In this document: piece after piece, positions 51,445-59,832 of the stretch
Layout: every line of letters starts with the position of its first letter
Position numbering within the stretch: position 1 is the stretch's first letter
Assembly (NCBI RefSeq): GCF_040362765.1
Contig: NZ_BAABWK010000001.1
Coordinates: forward strand, 496,001-560,000
DNA: 64,000 nt
From: Pyruvatibacter sp. HU-CL02332
GTDB lineage: Bacteria; Pseudomonadota; Alphaproteobacteria; CGMCC-115125
Direction: 5' to 3'
The notes under the pieces: generated by a model
Database searches by the model: none
Seen by the model: only the letters and a program-made list of their open reading frames with translations
Told to the model about the DNA's origin: nothing
Made by a program: the position numbers and the translations under genes

Positions 51445-53769
51445 ATGACCGAACCCACGTCACCCGCGTCACCAGACGCCAAAGATCAAAAATCCGTCCG
51501 CTCCGCCGTCCTCGGCTTCCCGCGCATCGGCGCCCGCCGCGAACTCAAGTTTGCCGCCGAAGCCTTCTGGCGCGGTGACAGCGACGCTGAAACGCTGGAC
51601 GAAACCGCCGCCCAGCTGCGCACCCGCCACTGGATCGCCCAGCGGCAGCGCGGCATCGACGTCATCCCGTCCAATGATTTTTCGTTCTATGACCAGATGC
51701 TGGACATGACCGCTCTGCTTGGCGCGATCCCCCAGCGCTTCAGCTGGCAGCCCGGCACGCCTATCGACCATGCGACGTACTTCGCCTGCGCCCGCGGCAC
51801 CGACACCGCCCCGGCCATGGAGATGACCAAGTGGTTCGACACCAACTACCACTACATCGTGCCGGAGTTTGACGACGCGACACGCTTCTCCCTTGCCCGC
51901 ACCACACCGCTGGATGCCTGGCAGGAGGCCCGCGCCCTGGACATCACAACCCGTCCGGTCCTCATCGGACCGCTGACATTCCTGCTGCTTGGCAAATCCA
52001 AGAGTGAGGGGCTTGATCCTCTGTCCCTGCTGCCGCAACTGCTCGAGGTCTATGCAGACCTTCTCGCCCAGTTGAAGAAAGCAGGCGTCGACTGGGTGCA
52101 GATCGACGAACCCATCCTCGTCACAGACCTGCCCGCCGGTGCCTCTGAGGCCTTCAAACAGGCCTACGCTGCCCTCGCCCCCGTCGCGCCAAAGATCATG
52201 CTCACCACCTATTTTGGAAGCCTCGGCGACAATCAGGACCTGGCCACCAGCCTGCCCGTTGCAGGCCTGCACATGGACTGCCTGCGCGGCAGCGATGACG
52301 TTAAAGAAGTTGCGTCCGACCTCACAGCAGACCAGACCCTGTCACTGGGCCTCGTGGATGGCCGCAACATCTGGCGCACAAATCTGTCGCCAACCCTCGC
52401 GCGGGCAAAGGAGCTTGCCTCTCACCACGAGGGCGACATCGAAATTGCGTCGAGCTGCTCCCTCCTGCACACGCCGGTGGATGTCAGCCTGGAAAGCAAA
52501 CTCGATCTGGAACTCAAAAGCTGGCTCGCATTCGCCACACAAAAGCTGGATGAGATTTCAACGCTTGCCCGCGGCCTGTGGGACGGGGAAGAGACTGTGG
52601 CTGCCACCCTGCGCGCCAGCACGGAAGCCGCCGCCACCCGCGCCAACTCCAAACACACCTACAACCCGCTGGTGCGCGGCCGCATCGCCTCTCTGGATGC
52701 GTCAGCCACAGACCGTAAAAGTCCGTTTGCAGAACGCCAGAAGGCACAGGCCGACCTGGGCCTGCCGCCCCTGCCGACAACCACCATCGGCTCCTTCCCG
52801 CAGACCGTCGAAGTCCGCAAGGCCCGCGTCGCCAACAAGCGCGGCGACCTGAGCGACGCTGACTATCGGGTGTTCCTGGAGCGCGAAACCGAAGCCACCA
52901 TCCGCAAGCAGGAAGCCCTCGACATTGACGTGCTGGTGCATGGTGAGTTCGAGCGCACGGACATGGTGGAATATTTCGGCGAACAGCTCGACGGCTTCGC
53001 CTTCACGTCAAACGGCTGGGTGCAAAGCTACGGCTCGCGCTGCGTCCGCCCGCCGGTGATCTTCGGGGACGTGTCGCGACCCGGCCCCATGACCGTGGAC
53101 TGGACGAAATATGCCCAGAGCCTGACGGACCGTCCGGTCAAGGGCATGCTCACGGGCCCGGTGACGATCCTGCAATGGTCCTTCGTGCGTGATGACCAAA
53201 GCCGCGAAGACACGTGTCGGCAGATCGGCCTCGCCATCCGCGATGAAGTGGCGGACCTTGAAAAGGCCGGCATCCGCATCATCCAGATTGATGAGCCGGC
53301 TCTGCGCGAAGGCTTGCCCCTGCGCAAGGCAGACCAGGCCGACTATCTGGATTGGGCCGTGAACTGCTTCCGCCTGTCCGGTTCACCGGTGGAGGACGCA
53401 ACCCAGATCCACACCCATATGTGCTACTCGGAGTTCAACGACATCATGGAGGCAATCGCCGCCTTTGATGCGGACGTGATCTCTATTGAAACGTCACGCT
53501 CCGACATGGAACTGCTGGCAGCCTTTGGCGACTTCCACTACCCCAACGACATCGGCCCCGGCATCTGGGACATTCACGCCCCGCGCGTGCCCGATGCTGA
53601 CGAAATCGAACGCCTGATCTCGAAAGCCGCCAATGTGATTGATCCCAAACATCTGTGGATCAACCCCGATTGCGGCCTCAAGACCCGAGGCTGGCCGGAA
53701 GTGGAAACATCTCTCGCCAACATGGTGACCGCCGCCAAGGCAGCGCGCACCCGCCTCGGCGCAAGCTGA
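51445..53769 (+). CDS. metE: Cobalamin-independent methionine synthase
   Basis: Transfers a methyl group from 5-methyltetrahydropteroyltriglutamate to homocysteine. The 774 residues cover both barrel domains. Zinc ligands of the catalytic C-terminal barrel are H658 and C660 in HTHMCYSEF, and C743 in NPDCGLKTR, consistent with the E. coli enzyme at a constant offset. The family motif TIGSFPQTVEVRKAR opens the second barrel. Start ATG 51445, GGGAG upstream. The palindrome and leader hairpin upstream suggest control by homocysteine or SAH status. The vitamin-B12-independent enzyme implies an alternative to metH. Confidence 0.98.
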   Translation: MTEPTSPASPDAKDQKSVRSAVLGFPRIGARRELKFAAEAFWRGDSDAETLDETAAQLRTRHWIAQRQRGIDVIPSNDFSFYDQMLDMTALLGAIPQRFSWQPGTPIDHATYFACARGTDTAPAMEMTKWFDTNYHYIVPEFDDATRFSLARTTPLDAWQEARALDITTRPVLIGPLTFLLLGKSKSEGLDPLSLLPQLLEVYADLLAQLKKAGVDWVQIDEPILVTDLPAGASEAFKQAYAALAPVAPKIMLTTYFGSLGDNQDLATSLPVAGLHMDCLRGSDDVKEVASDLTADQTLSLGLVDGRNIWRTNLSPTLARAKELASHHEGDIEIASSCSLLHTPVDVSLESKLDLELKSWLAFATQKLDEISTLARGLWDGEETVAATLRASTEAAATRANSKHTYNPLVRGRIASLDASATDRKSPFAERQKAQADLGLPPLPTTTIGSFPQTVEVRKARVANKRGDLSDADYRVFLERETEATIRKQEALDIDVLVHGEFERTDMVEYFGEQLDGFAFTSNGWVQSYGSRCVRPPVIFGDVSRPGPMTVDWTKYAQSLTDRPVKGMLTGPVTILQWSFVRDDQSREDTCRQIGLAIRDEVADLEKAGIRIIQIDEPALREGLPLRKADQADYLDWAVNCFRLSGSPVEDATQIHTHMCYSEFNDIMEAIAAFDADVISIETSRSDMELLAAFGDFHYPNDIGPGIWDIHAPRVPDADEIERLISKAANVIDPKHLWINPDCGLKTRGWPEVETSLANMVTAAKAARTRLGAS

Positions 53770-53771
53770 TG

Positions 53772-55208
53772 TCAGGCGGCCAGGTCGGCAAGGATCGCCC
53801 TGGCCGCCCGCTCGCCGGACTGAATGGCACCATCCATGTAGGAGCGCCATTCATCCGCCGTTTCCGTCCCCGCAAAATGCAGATGCCCGAACGGCGCAAA
53901 CAGGTCCAACGCCGCCGACCAGCCGCCGATGCCCCGCCTGCTGGCATAGCCGCCAAGGCTGAACCCGTCAGCGTTCCAGTCATAAGAGCGCCCGCCAATC
54001 GCATCCGGCACATCACGGCCATAGGTCTTGGACAGGAAACGGGTGAACGCGGTGATGCGTGCGTCTTCGTCCGGCGCCTGCGCACCCAGCTCATCCGCCC
54101 GCGGCCCTGAGGTAAACGCCACCAGCAGATGGGTCGATGCGCCAGCAGGTGTGGCGTCGGAAATGCCGTGAAAGAGGCCGCCAGGATTGTCGATGGCTCC
54201 CGAGAGCTCACCCTCGCGCCACCATGGCGTCTCGAACTCGGCCAGCGTCTTGTACACGCGGCCCAGCTGGAACGTCCCCAGCGCCGCCTGTCGGTCTGCC
54301 GGCAGCACGGGCATCAGGCCAAGGTTGGGATAAAGCTGCGGCGGTATGGCAATCACAACGCGGCGCGCGCGGAACATCCCGGCACCGCTTGTAACGGTGA
54401 CACCCTCCGTATCCTGAACAATGCCGGACACCGGTGTGCCGGTGAGGATGCCCCCTTCAAGATGCGAGGCTTGGTAATCCGCCAGAACGCCCGCACCGCC
54501 ATCGATGAACCACTGTTCGGCGTTTTCGGCCCCGTCGAGCCCGCCCATGGTCTCACTCTGTTGCATCAGTTCATAGGCGGATATCTGTTCAAGGCGCATG
54601 CACAGGCCATCTGCAAAATTGCCGCTGAACAGGCGATCGAGATCCTCCCCCCACACCTTTGAGCGGATGAAGTCTGCCGCGTTGATGGCGTCCAGGTCTG
54701 CCATATCGGTAATGCTGACACCGTCCATGGCGCTGCCAAGGCGGAAATAGCTCCACAGGGCCCGCAGCTGCCCGGTAAACGACAGAGGTTCCTGCTCGGG
54801 GCCATAGCTGACGGCATCACCACTGCTGGTCACGAAAAGATAATCGCCCGGCACATCCACCGGATGCGTGGTGATCCCTACTTCCTTGCCCAGTGCCGTC
54901 ACATTCGGCTGATAGTCGCTGATGAATTGAGCGCCAAGATCGATCCGCGTTCCCGATGGCAGGGCTTCTGAATGAACGCGCCCGCCGACCCGGTCTCGCG
55001 CTTCCAGCAGCAACACCGACAGCCCCTGCTCTTTCGCCCGCCGCGCTACCGTCAGACCTGCAAGCCCACCGCCAACAACAATGACGTCATGGTCCACCGG
55101 TTGCGCCCGGGCGGCCGTCGCCGAAACCGAGATGCCAGTTGCCATCAGTGCCGATGCCCCAGCTGCCGTGCCCAGCATGCGGCGCCGGGTCCAGTCATGA
55201 GATGCCAT
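53772..55208 (-). CDS. FAD-dependent amine oxidase, Tat-exported
   Basis: A 478-residue flavin monoamine-oxidase family enzyme. The N-terminus (SHDWTRRRMLGTAAGASALM) is a twin-arginine signal with a cleavage site after SATAARA, so it is exported folded to the periplasm. The FAD fingerprint VVGGGLAGLTVARRA follows, and the C-terminus carries the second FAD motif HFAGTETADEWRSYMDGAIQSG. The ATG at 55208 has GGAG upstream. The stop lies next to metE's stop (convergent, two bases apart). It is a paralogue of the preceding gene in its transcript and probably oxidises an amine or related compound in the periplasm. Confidence 0.88.
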   Translation of the reverse strand: MASHDWTRRRMLGTAAGASALMATGISVSATAARAQPVDHDVIVVGGGLAGLTVARRAKEQGLSVLLLEARDRVGGRVHSEALPSGTRIDLGAQFISDYQPNVTALGKEVGITTHPVDVPGDYLFVTSSGDAVSYGPEQEPLSFTGQLRALWSYFRLGSAMDGVSITDMADLDAINAADFIRSKVWGEDLDRLFSGNFADGLCMRLEQISAYELMQQSETMGGLDGAENAEQWFIDGGAGVLADYQASHLEGGILTGTPVSGIVQDTEGVTVTSGAGMFRARRVVIAIPPQLYPNLGLMPVLPADRQAALGTFQLGRVYKTLAEFETPWWREGELSGAIDNPGGLFHGISDATPAGASTHLLVAFTSGPRADELGAQAPDEDARITAFTRFLSKTYGRDVPDAIGGRSYDWNADGFSLGGYASRRGIGGWSAALDLFAPFGHLHFAGTETADEWRSYMDGAIQSGERAARAILADLAA

Positions 55209-55221
55209 GGTGGTCTGCTCC

Positions 55222-56610
55222 TCACTCCGCCGCCATACGCAGGCCGCGTTGCTCTGCGATCTCCGCCGCAACACGGATACCGGATTGCAACGCCCCGTCC
55301 ATATAGCCCTGCCACTGGGTGGCGGTTTCCGTGCCCGCCCAGTGAATGCGTCCGCATGGTTCGCGCAGCGCTTCGCCAAAGGTGGTCATGACGCCAGGTG
55401 CCATATGCGCAACATAGCAGCCCTTGCTCCACTCTTCAGACATCCAGTCATTGTCCACATAATCTATCGGGTTTTTCGCTTCCGCGCCAAAGAACTGGGT
55501 GGCGGAGTCGATCACTGCCTGACGGCGCGAATTGTCGCCGGCGATCGAGTACTCGGCGGCTGCATCCGCATCGATGAAGCCAACAAGAATACCGCAAGAG
55601 GCATCCTCCGGAGACTGATCAAAAAACACATTGCAGGGCAGGAGGTCGCTGGCACCCATCCCGGACAGACCCTTGTCACGCCAGAACGGTTTGTCATAGG
55701 CCACATGCACCTTGATGACTGTGCCCATCGGCATGCGCTGCATCAGATGGTCCCGCATGACGGGCAATGAATTGGCAAAATTGATGCGGCTTGCCAGTGT
55801 CGGTGGAATGGCGATGACAGCCCTGTCCGCTGTCACGGTGCCGCGATCCGTTGCAATCTCCACATGGGTATCATGCTGGGTCACCGCCCGTGCGGGCGCT
55901 TCATAGACGACCGGTGATTTGAGCCTCGCCGCCATCTTCTCGGTGATCTGATGTGCCCCACCACGGAACTTGGCTTCCTGCGCGCCACCTTTGACGCCCA
56001 GCAGGACATCCAGCCCCTCGCCGCCGCGCACATACTCAAGAAAGTACAGGAATGAGACGTGCTTGGGTTCGCAGCACAGGAGCGACCGCGTCACCATGCG
56101 CAGAAACTCGCGTGTTTGTTCGGTCCAGACATTGGCCTGGATCCACGTCTCGAATGTCTGACCATCAAGACCTACTGCATTCTTGACGCTCCACGGCGCG
56201 GTCGCCGGAAGGGAGAAAGCCAGCGCATCGAGTTTCGACACAGTGCGTTGCAGATCAAGCAAAGACACGAACGGCATCTTGGGCACATCGCTGCGGGAGT
56301 GCGACAGCTTGCCCTTGAAATCCAGCACCGACTTGCCCTGACGGTATTGGTCAAACTTCTCAACGCCCTGGGCTTCGGCTTCCGCCAGCAGCAGCTTTTG
56401 CTGCGGGCCGACCCACTGACCGCCATTGTCGATCTTGTGGCCGGCAATGTGGCCCGGCTTCAAACGCCCGCCGACCCGGTCACGGGCTTCCAGTAGACAA
56501 ACGGTCAATCCCCGCGCCTCCAGTTCCAGTGCCGTTTTGAGACCGGCCATGCCGGCCCCGACCACTGCCACGTCAACGCGCCGATCAATGGATCCTGCTT
56601 GCTCGCTCAT
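55222..56610 (-). CDS. FAD-dependent amine oxidase, cytosolic
   Basis: A 462-residue flavin amine oxidase without a signal peptide. FAD motifs are VVGAGMAGLKTALELE (near 17-32), LLEARDRVGGRL and, at the C-terminus, HWAGTETATQWQGYMDGALQSGIR. It is paralogous to the next gene, which is Tat-exported, so this pair may act on the same type of substrate on both sides of the membrane. Start ATG 56610 has GGAGG eight bases upstream. Divergent from a TetR gene with a palindrome between them. Confidence 0.9.
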   Translation of the reverse strand: MSEQAGSIDRRVDVAVVGAGMAGLKTALELEARGLTVCLLEARDRVGGRLKPGHIAGHKIDNGGQWVGPQQKLLLAEAEAQGVEKFDQYRQGKSVLDFKGKLSHSRSDVPKMPFVSLLDLQRTVSKLDALAFSLPATAPWSVKNAVGLDGQTFETWIQANVWTEQTREFLRMVTRSLLCCEPKHVSFLYFLEYVRGGEGLDVLLGVKGGAQEAKFRGGAHQITEKMAARLKSPVVYEAPARAVTQHDTHVEIATDRGTVTADRAVIAIPPTLASRINFANSLPVMRDHLMQRMPMGTVIKVHVAYDKPFWRDKGLSGMGASDLLPCNVFFDQSPEDASCGILVGFIDADAAAEYSIAGDNSRRQAVIDSATQFFGAEAKNPIDYVDNDWMSEEWSKGCYVAHMAPGVMTTFGEALREPCGRIHWAGTETATQWQGYMDGALQSGIRVAAEIAEQRGLRMAAE

Positions 56611-56680
56611 CAACACATCCTCCCAAGGGGTGCGGGCAGGCTGAATTGGCCCACTGTTCCGCCGATGAGCGATAATTTAG

Positions 56681-56692
56681 TAAACGCGTTTA
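56681..56692. promoter_or_regulatory. TetR operator palindrome
   Basis: TAAACGCGTTTA is a perfect 12-bp palindrome in the AT-rich gap between the amine oxidase gene and the divergent TetR gene. Confidence 0.65.
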
Positions 56693-56727
56693 TTTTAATC
56701 AAGTGATTTTTGTGCTATCAGCAATCC

Positions 56728-57372
56728 ATGACCGATATTCGCCCGAAAACTGCGACCCGCGGGCGCCCCCGCCGCACCGAGTCCGACACCGCCGAGATGC
56801 GTGCCCGCATCATGCGCGCCGCCAGGGACCTGTTTGCCCGTGACGGCTATGAAGGCATGTCGATGCGCAAGCTAGCGGCAGCAGTGGGTTGTGCGCCGGC
56901 AGCGCTTTACGCCTATTTTCCCAACAAACGAGCGCTGCTACGAGTTCTGTGGCAGGACATCTTCGGCGAACTGGGTGGCGTATTATCCTACACCATCGCC
57001 ACCCCAGCGGACCCGCTCACCCACCTGCATCGCCTGCTGACGGAAACCATCCGCTTCTGGGTGCAGCGTCCGGATGACTTCCGCGCCATCTTTCTTATTC
57101 AGGATGAGCCATTGGAACCCGACGGCACCTACATGGCCGACGATGCAGGCGCACGCACTAGCCTTGGCCTGATACGCGAGGTCGCCGGGAAGGCGGTCAG
57201 TTTGGGTCTGCTGAGCATCGCCGACCCTGACCGCGCCACCAGCGTCTGCGTTGCCGCCATCAACGGCGCCGCGCTCAATCTCATCACCATTCCTGAATAT
57301 GATTGGGGAGACGACGAGACGGTCATTAGTGACATGGCGACAACAATCATCAAAGGTCTCAAAGCGTCCTGA
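56728..57372 (+). CDS. TetR family transcriptional regulator
   Basis: A 214-residue repressor. The recognition region is MRARIMRAARDLFARDGYEGMSMRKLAAAVGCAPAALYAYFPNKRALLRVLW (about 25-76), preceded by a basic tail with RGRPRR. The C-terminal domain resembles the TetR_C_33-like type with HRLLTETIRFWVQRPDDFRAIFL. It is divergent from the amine oxidase pair and the gap holds one palindrome, so it likely controls them. The ATG at 56728 was chosen; a GTG at 56710 would add six residues. Confidence 0.9.
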   Translation: MTDIRPKTATRGRPRRTESDTAEMRARIMRAARDLFARDGYEGMSMRKLAAAVGCAPAALYAYFPNKRALLRVLWQDIFGELGGVLSYTIATPADPLTHLHRLLTETIRFWVQRPDDFRAIFLIQDEPLEPDGTYMADDAGARTSLGLIREVAGKAVSLGLLSIADPDRATSVCVAAINGAALNLITIPEYDWGDDETVISDMATTIIKGLKAS

Positions 57373-57470
57373 CGCGCCACGCCCATCGACATTGCAGGCG
57401 GTTTTCGCCATACTCCGCCCGCATTCAAACCCGGATTCTGACCCGGAATTTCAAGAAGGCTTTTGACCAG

Positions 57471-57698
57471 ATGTCCGACGAAAACCTGCCCGACCGCATC
57501 ACTGTTCTGGCCAAGGAATTCACGCCTGCCGCGATGGAATTTCACCGTCGCCACATGGCTGAAAAGGGATACCGTCTTGATGGCGGCATCACGCCGCGCC
57601 AGTTTCAGGTGACCGACGGCCTCGGCGACCCGGACATCCTGTTCGACGGCGACATGTATTACGCCGCGACATTCGTCAAAAGCACCGTGGACGACTAG
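57471..57698 (+). CDS. Small conserved-looking protein, unknown
   Basis: A 75-residue acidic soluble protein. FTPAAMEFHRRHMAEKGYRLDGGITPRQFQVTDG and LFDGDMYYAATFVK read like a compact alpha/beta domain. No cysteines and no signal. The ATG at 57471 has AAGG upstream at poor spacing, but a strong terminator just downstream supports transcription of this small gene. No family recognised. Confidence 0.6.
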   Translation: MSDENLPDRITVLAKEFTPAAMEFHRRHMAEKGYRLDGGITPRQFQVTDGLGDPDILFDGDMYYAATFVKSTVDD

Positions 57699-57746
57699 GT
57701 CCCCAAGCTTCCCGGCCGACCATTTCGCCGGGTTACCCACATATCC

Positions 57747-57783
57747 AAAAAGGCAGCGACCGGATTTCGGCGCTGCCTTTTTT
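57747..57783 (+). terminator. Rho-independent terminator
   Basis: AAAAGGCAGCG pairs with CGCTGCCTTTT around a 12-nt loop, with further T residues. Confidence 0.85.
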
Positions 57784-57863
57784 CGTATCTGAAACAGAAA
57801 TTCCCCGTTTTCAGGGGTTTTAGCCGTTGCGACGGATTAACCGTGGTCATCGGAAACACTTGA

Positions 57864-57885
57864 AAATGCGAATAGCTCTCATTAT
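57864..57885 (+). promoter_or_regulatory. Weak Fur-like box upstream of bfd
   Basis: AATG and CATT arms bracket an AT-rich centre (GCGAATAGCTCTCATTATT). It sits about 40 bases before the bacterioferritin-associated ferredoxin start, where iron control is expected. The match is loose. Confidence 0.25.
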
Positions 57886-57922
57886 TGTCTCTGTATCAAC
57901 CGAGACTCGAGGGTTTCCGACG

Positions 57923-58129
57923 ATGTTTGTCTGCAGCTGCAATGCCTACCGCGATACGCAAATCGCTGATGCCGCCCGCAAGGGCGCACGCACAGCGTGC
58001 GAAGCCTATGAGGCGTTGGGCAATGGTCCCAATTGCGGCGGCTGCCTCGATACAGCGACTGAAATTGTCGAGCAGGTCCACGCAGCCCGCACCGCCTCCC
58101 ACGCCGCTTTCAGCAACGCTGCGGACTGA
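57923..58129 (+). CDS. bfd: Bacterioferritin-associated ferredoxin
   Basis: A 68-residue [2Fe-2S] protein that passes electrons to bacterioferritin for iron release. The four cysteine ligands are C4, C6, C38 and C41 (CSC and CGGC), the typical Bfd spacing. The ATG at 57923 puts the first CSC at the N-terminus as in the family; an upstream extension in the frame is not homologous. It is convergent with the bacterioferritin gene. It is rather alanine-rich at the C-terminus. Confidence 0.9.
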   Translation: MFVCSCNAYRDTQIADAARKGARTACEAYEALGNGPNCGGCLDTATEIVEQVHAARTASHAAFSNAAD

Positions 58130-58243
58130 CACCCATGTTTCTCTGGCGCGCCCAGCTTGAACGCGACACCTGCGCAAAAACGCGCCGCCGGTTGCCCGAC
58201 GACGCGCTGAAAGTCTCGCAGACCGATATGCCGGAAAAGAAGC

Positions 58244-58729
58244 CTACGCTTCTGGCCCTTTGGACTCGGTATGTAGCTGGACATAATTCTGCAGGCCCAT
58301 CTTCTCGATAAGGCTCTGCTGGGTCTCGATCCAGTCCACGTGTTCTTCTTCGCTTTCCAGAATGGACGCAAACAACTCACGGCTCACAAAGTCGCGCAGG
58401 TTTTCGCAATCCACGATCGCGTCCTTCAGATCGCCAATCGCTTCCACTTCAAGCGCAAGATCGCTGGCGATGACTTCTTCCACATTTTCACCGATGCGCA
58501 GCTGCCCAAGCGACTGAAGGTTCGGCAGCCCCTCCAGAAACAAAATGCGTTTGATGAGCTCGTCCGCGTGCTTCATCTCGTCGATGGACGCGTCGTACTC
58601 ATGCTCCCCCAGCTTTGACAGCCCCCAGTCTTCAAGCATCCGCGAATGCAGAAAGTACTGATTGATCGCGGTCAGCTCATTTCTGAGAATCTTGTTGAGG
58701 TGGTCGATGACGACCTTTTCGCCCTGCAT
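58244..58729 (-). CDS. bfr: Bacterioferritin
   Basis: Iron-storage protein; 24 subunits form a shell with b haems between dimers. The 161 residues are full length. Ferroxidase ligands E18, E51, H54, E94, E127 and H130 and the haem ligand M52 are all in place. The ATG at 58729 has AGGGAAG upstream. It converges on bfd, so iron storage and release genes sit together but are transcribed towards each other. The likely regulator is Fur or Irr; no clear box was seen upstream. Confidence 0.97.
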   Translation of the reverse strand: MQGEKVVIDHLNKILRNELTAINQYFLHSRMLEDWGLSKLGEHEYDASIDEMKHADELIKRILFLEGLPNLQSLGQLRIGENVEEVIASDLALEVEAIGDLKDAIVDCENLRDFVSRELFASILESEEEHVDWIETQQSLIEKMGLQNYVQLHTESKGPEA

Positions 58730-58797
58730 CGCAAACTTCCCTACGCATACTGTGGTGAATCGGGTTTCTGGCTTGGCGGCACCCTAGCACGGGAGCG

Positions 58798-59715
58798 TCA
58801 GGCTAGTCCGGCCCGCTTGGCAAAAATGGCAATCACTTCGTCACCCGCTTCTTCCTGCACGAAGTGCCCGGCCTGGGGGATCGTATCGAACGTGGCACCC
58901 TCAATCATCGAGGCCCACTGCTTGCCCCACTCAGCTGTAAACACCCCATCACTGTCCCCAAAGATCACATGCACCGGCTTGCCCGGGGTCTTGAGTGCCT
59001 CAAAGCACCGCTCCTGGTCCTTGCCGTTGCCCGCCTCATATTCCCAGTTGGGAATGCACCACGGAAACCGTCGCACCCCGGCCCGGCTTTCTCCGCCTTC
59101 CATATATGGTGCTTCATAAGCCGCCTTGATCGCATCAAAGTCAGCGTCAGGTCGCTGCGCTGACAGGGCAACAATGGCACCGGCCGGAAAGAAGCCATCC
59201 AGCGCACGCAGCCACAGCGGGTTGCACGCCGTATCGCGCCAGAACGTGATGCCGGGCGAATACTCATAGCCTTCATGGTGCAACCATGTATTCATGATGA
59301 CGATGCGCGCAAACCGCTCAGGCATATCCACCGCCTGCCGCAGTCCGGTCGGTCCACCCCAATCCTGCACAAAGACCGTGATGTCGGTGAGGTCCAGCGT
59401 CTCGATCAGATGCCGCAGCCGCTCGCAATGCCGCTCGGTGACATACCAGGCGTCGTCCACCGGTTTGTCAGAGCGTCCAAATCCCGCAAGGTCAGGCGCA
59501 ATCACCCGAAAGCCCAGGTCCAGCAGCGGCTGAATCATTTTCCGGGAGAGATATGCCCATGTGGGTTCTCCATGGGTCAGCAATGCCACCGGCGCATCCT
59601 TGGGCCCCTCATCAATGTGATGAACCCTCAGGCCCTCCCACTCCAGATAGTGCGGCGCATAGGGCCAGTCCGGCAGGTTCTCAAAATGTGAGTCAGGTGT
59701 ACGAACGAAATCCAT
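58798..59715 (-). CDS. Haloalkane dehalogenase-like alpha/beta-hydrolase
   Basis: A 305-residue alpha/beta hydrolase of the haloalkane dehalogenase subfamily I (DhlA-like). The oxyanion motif HGEPTWAYLSRKM (48-60), the nucleophile D118 in VQDWGG with the halide-binding W119, and the C-terminal catalytic histidine in PQAGHFVQEE are present. N-terminal VRTPDSHFENLPDWPYAPHYLE also matches this subfamily. The start at ATG 59715 fits the family and has GGAGG upstream; an ATG at 59772 would add 19 residues. Whether it removes halide from alkanes or acts on other substrates cannot be told from sequence. Confidence 0.88.
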   Translation of the reverse strand: MDFVRTPDSHFENLPDWPYAPHYLEWEGLRVHHIDEGPKDAPVALLTHGEPTWAYLSRKMIQPLLDLGFRVIAPDLAGFGRSDKPVDDAWYVTERHCERLRHLIETLDLTDITVFVQDWGGPTGLRQAVDMPERFARIVIMNTWLHHEGYEYSPGITFWRDTACNPLWLRALDGFFPAGAIVALSAQRPDADFDAIKAAYEAPYMEGGESRAGVRRFPWCIPNWEYEAGNGKDQERCFEALKTPGKPVHVIFGDSDGVFTAEWGKQWASMIEGATFDTIPQAGHFVQEEAGDEVIAIFAKRAGLA

Positions 59716-59832
59716 AATTTCAGGCCTCCCCAGCCGGGCTATTTTTCGTGTTTCGGCATAAGCTTGCACCAATTGCCTCCACGGCTTAAGCCCACAGGCA
59801 ACAAATTACTGCATTAGCCGGAGGCAAACCCA

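Noticed and set aside
51469-52272. A 267-codon minus-strand open frame
   Set aside because: Antisense to metE; no domain and no ribosome site.
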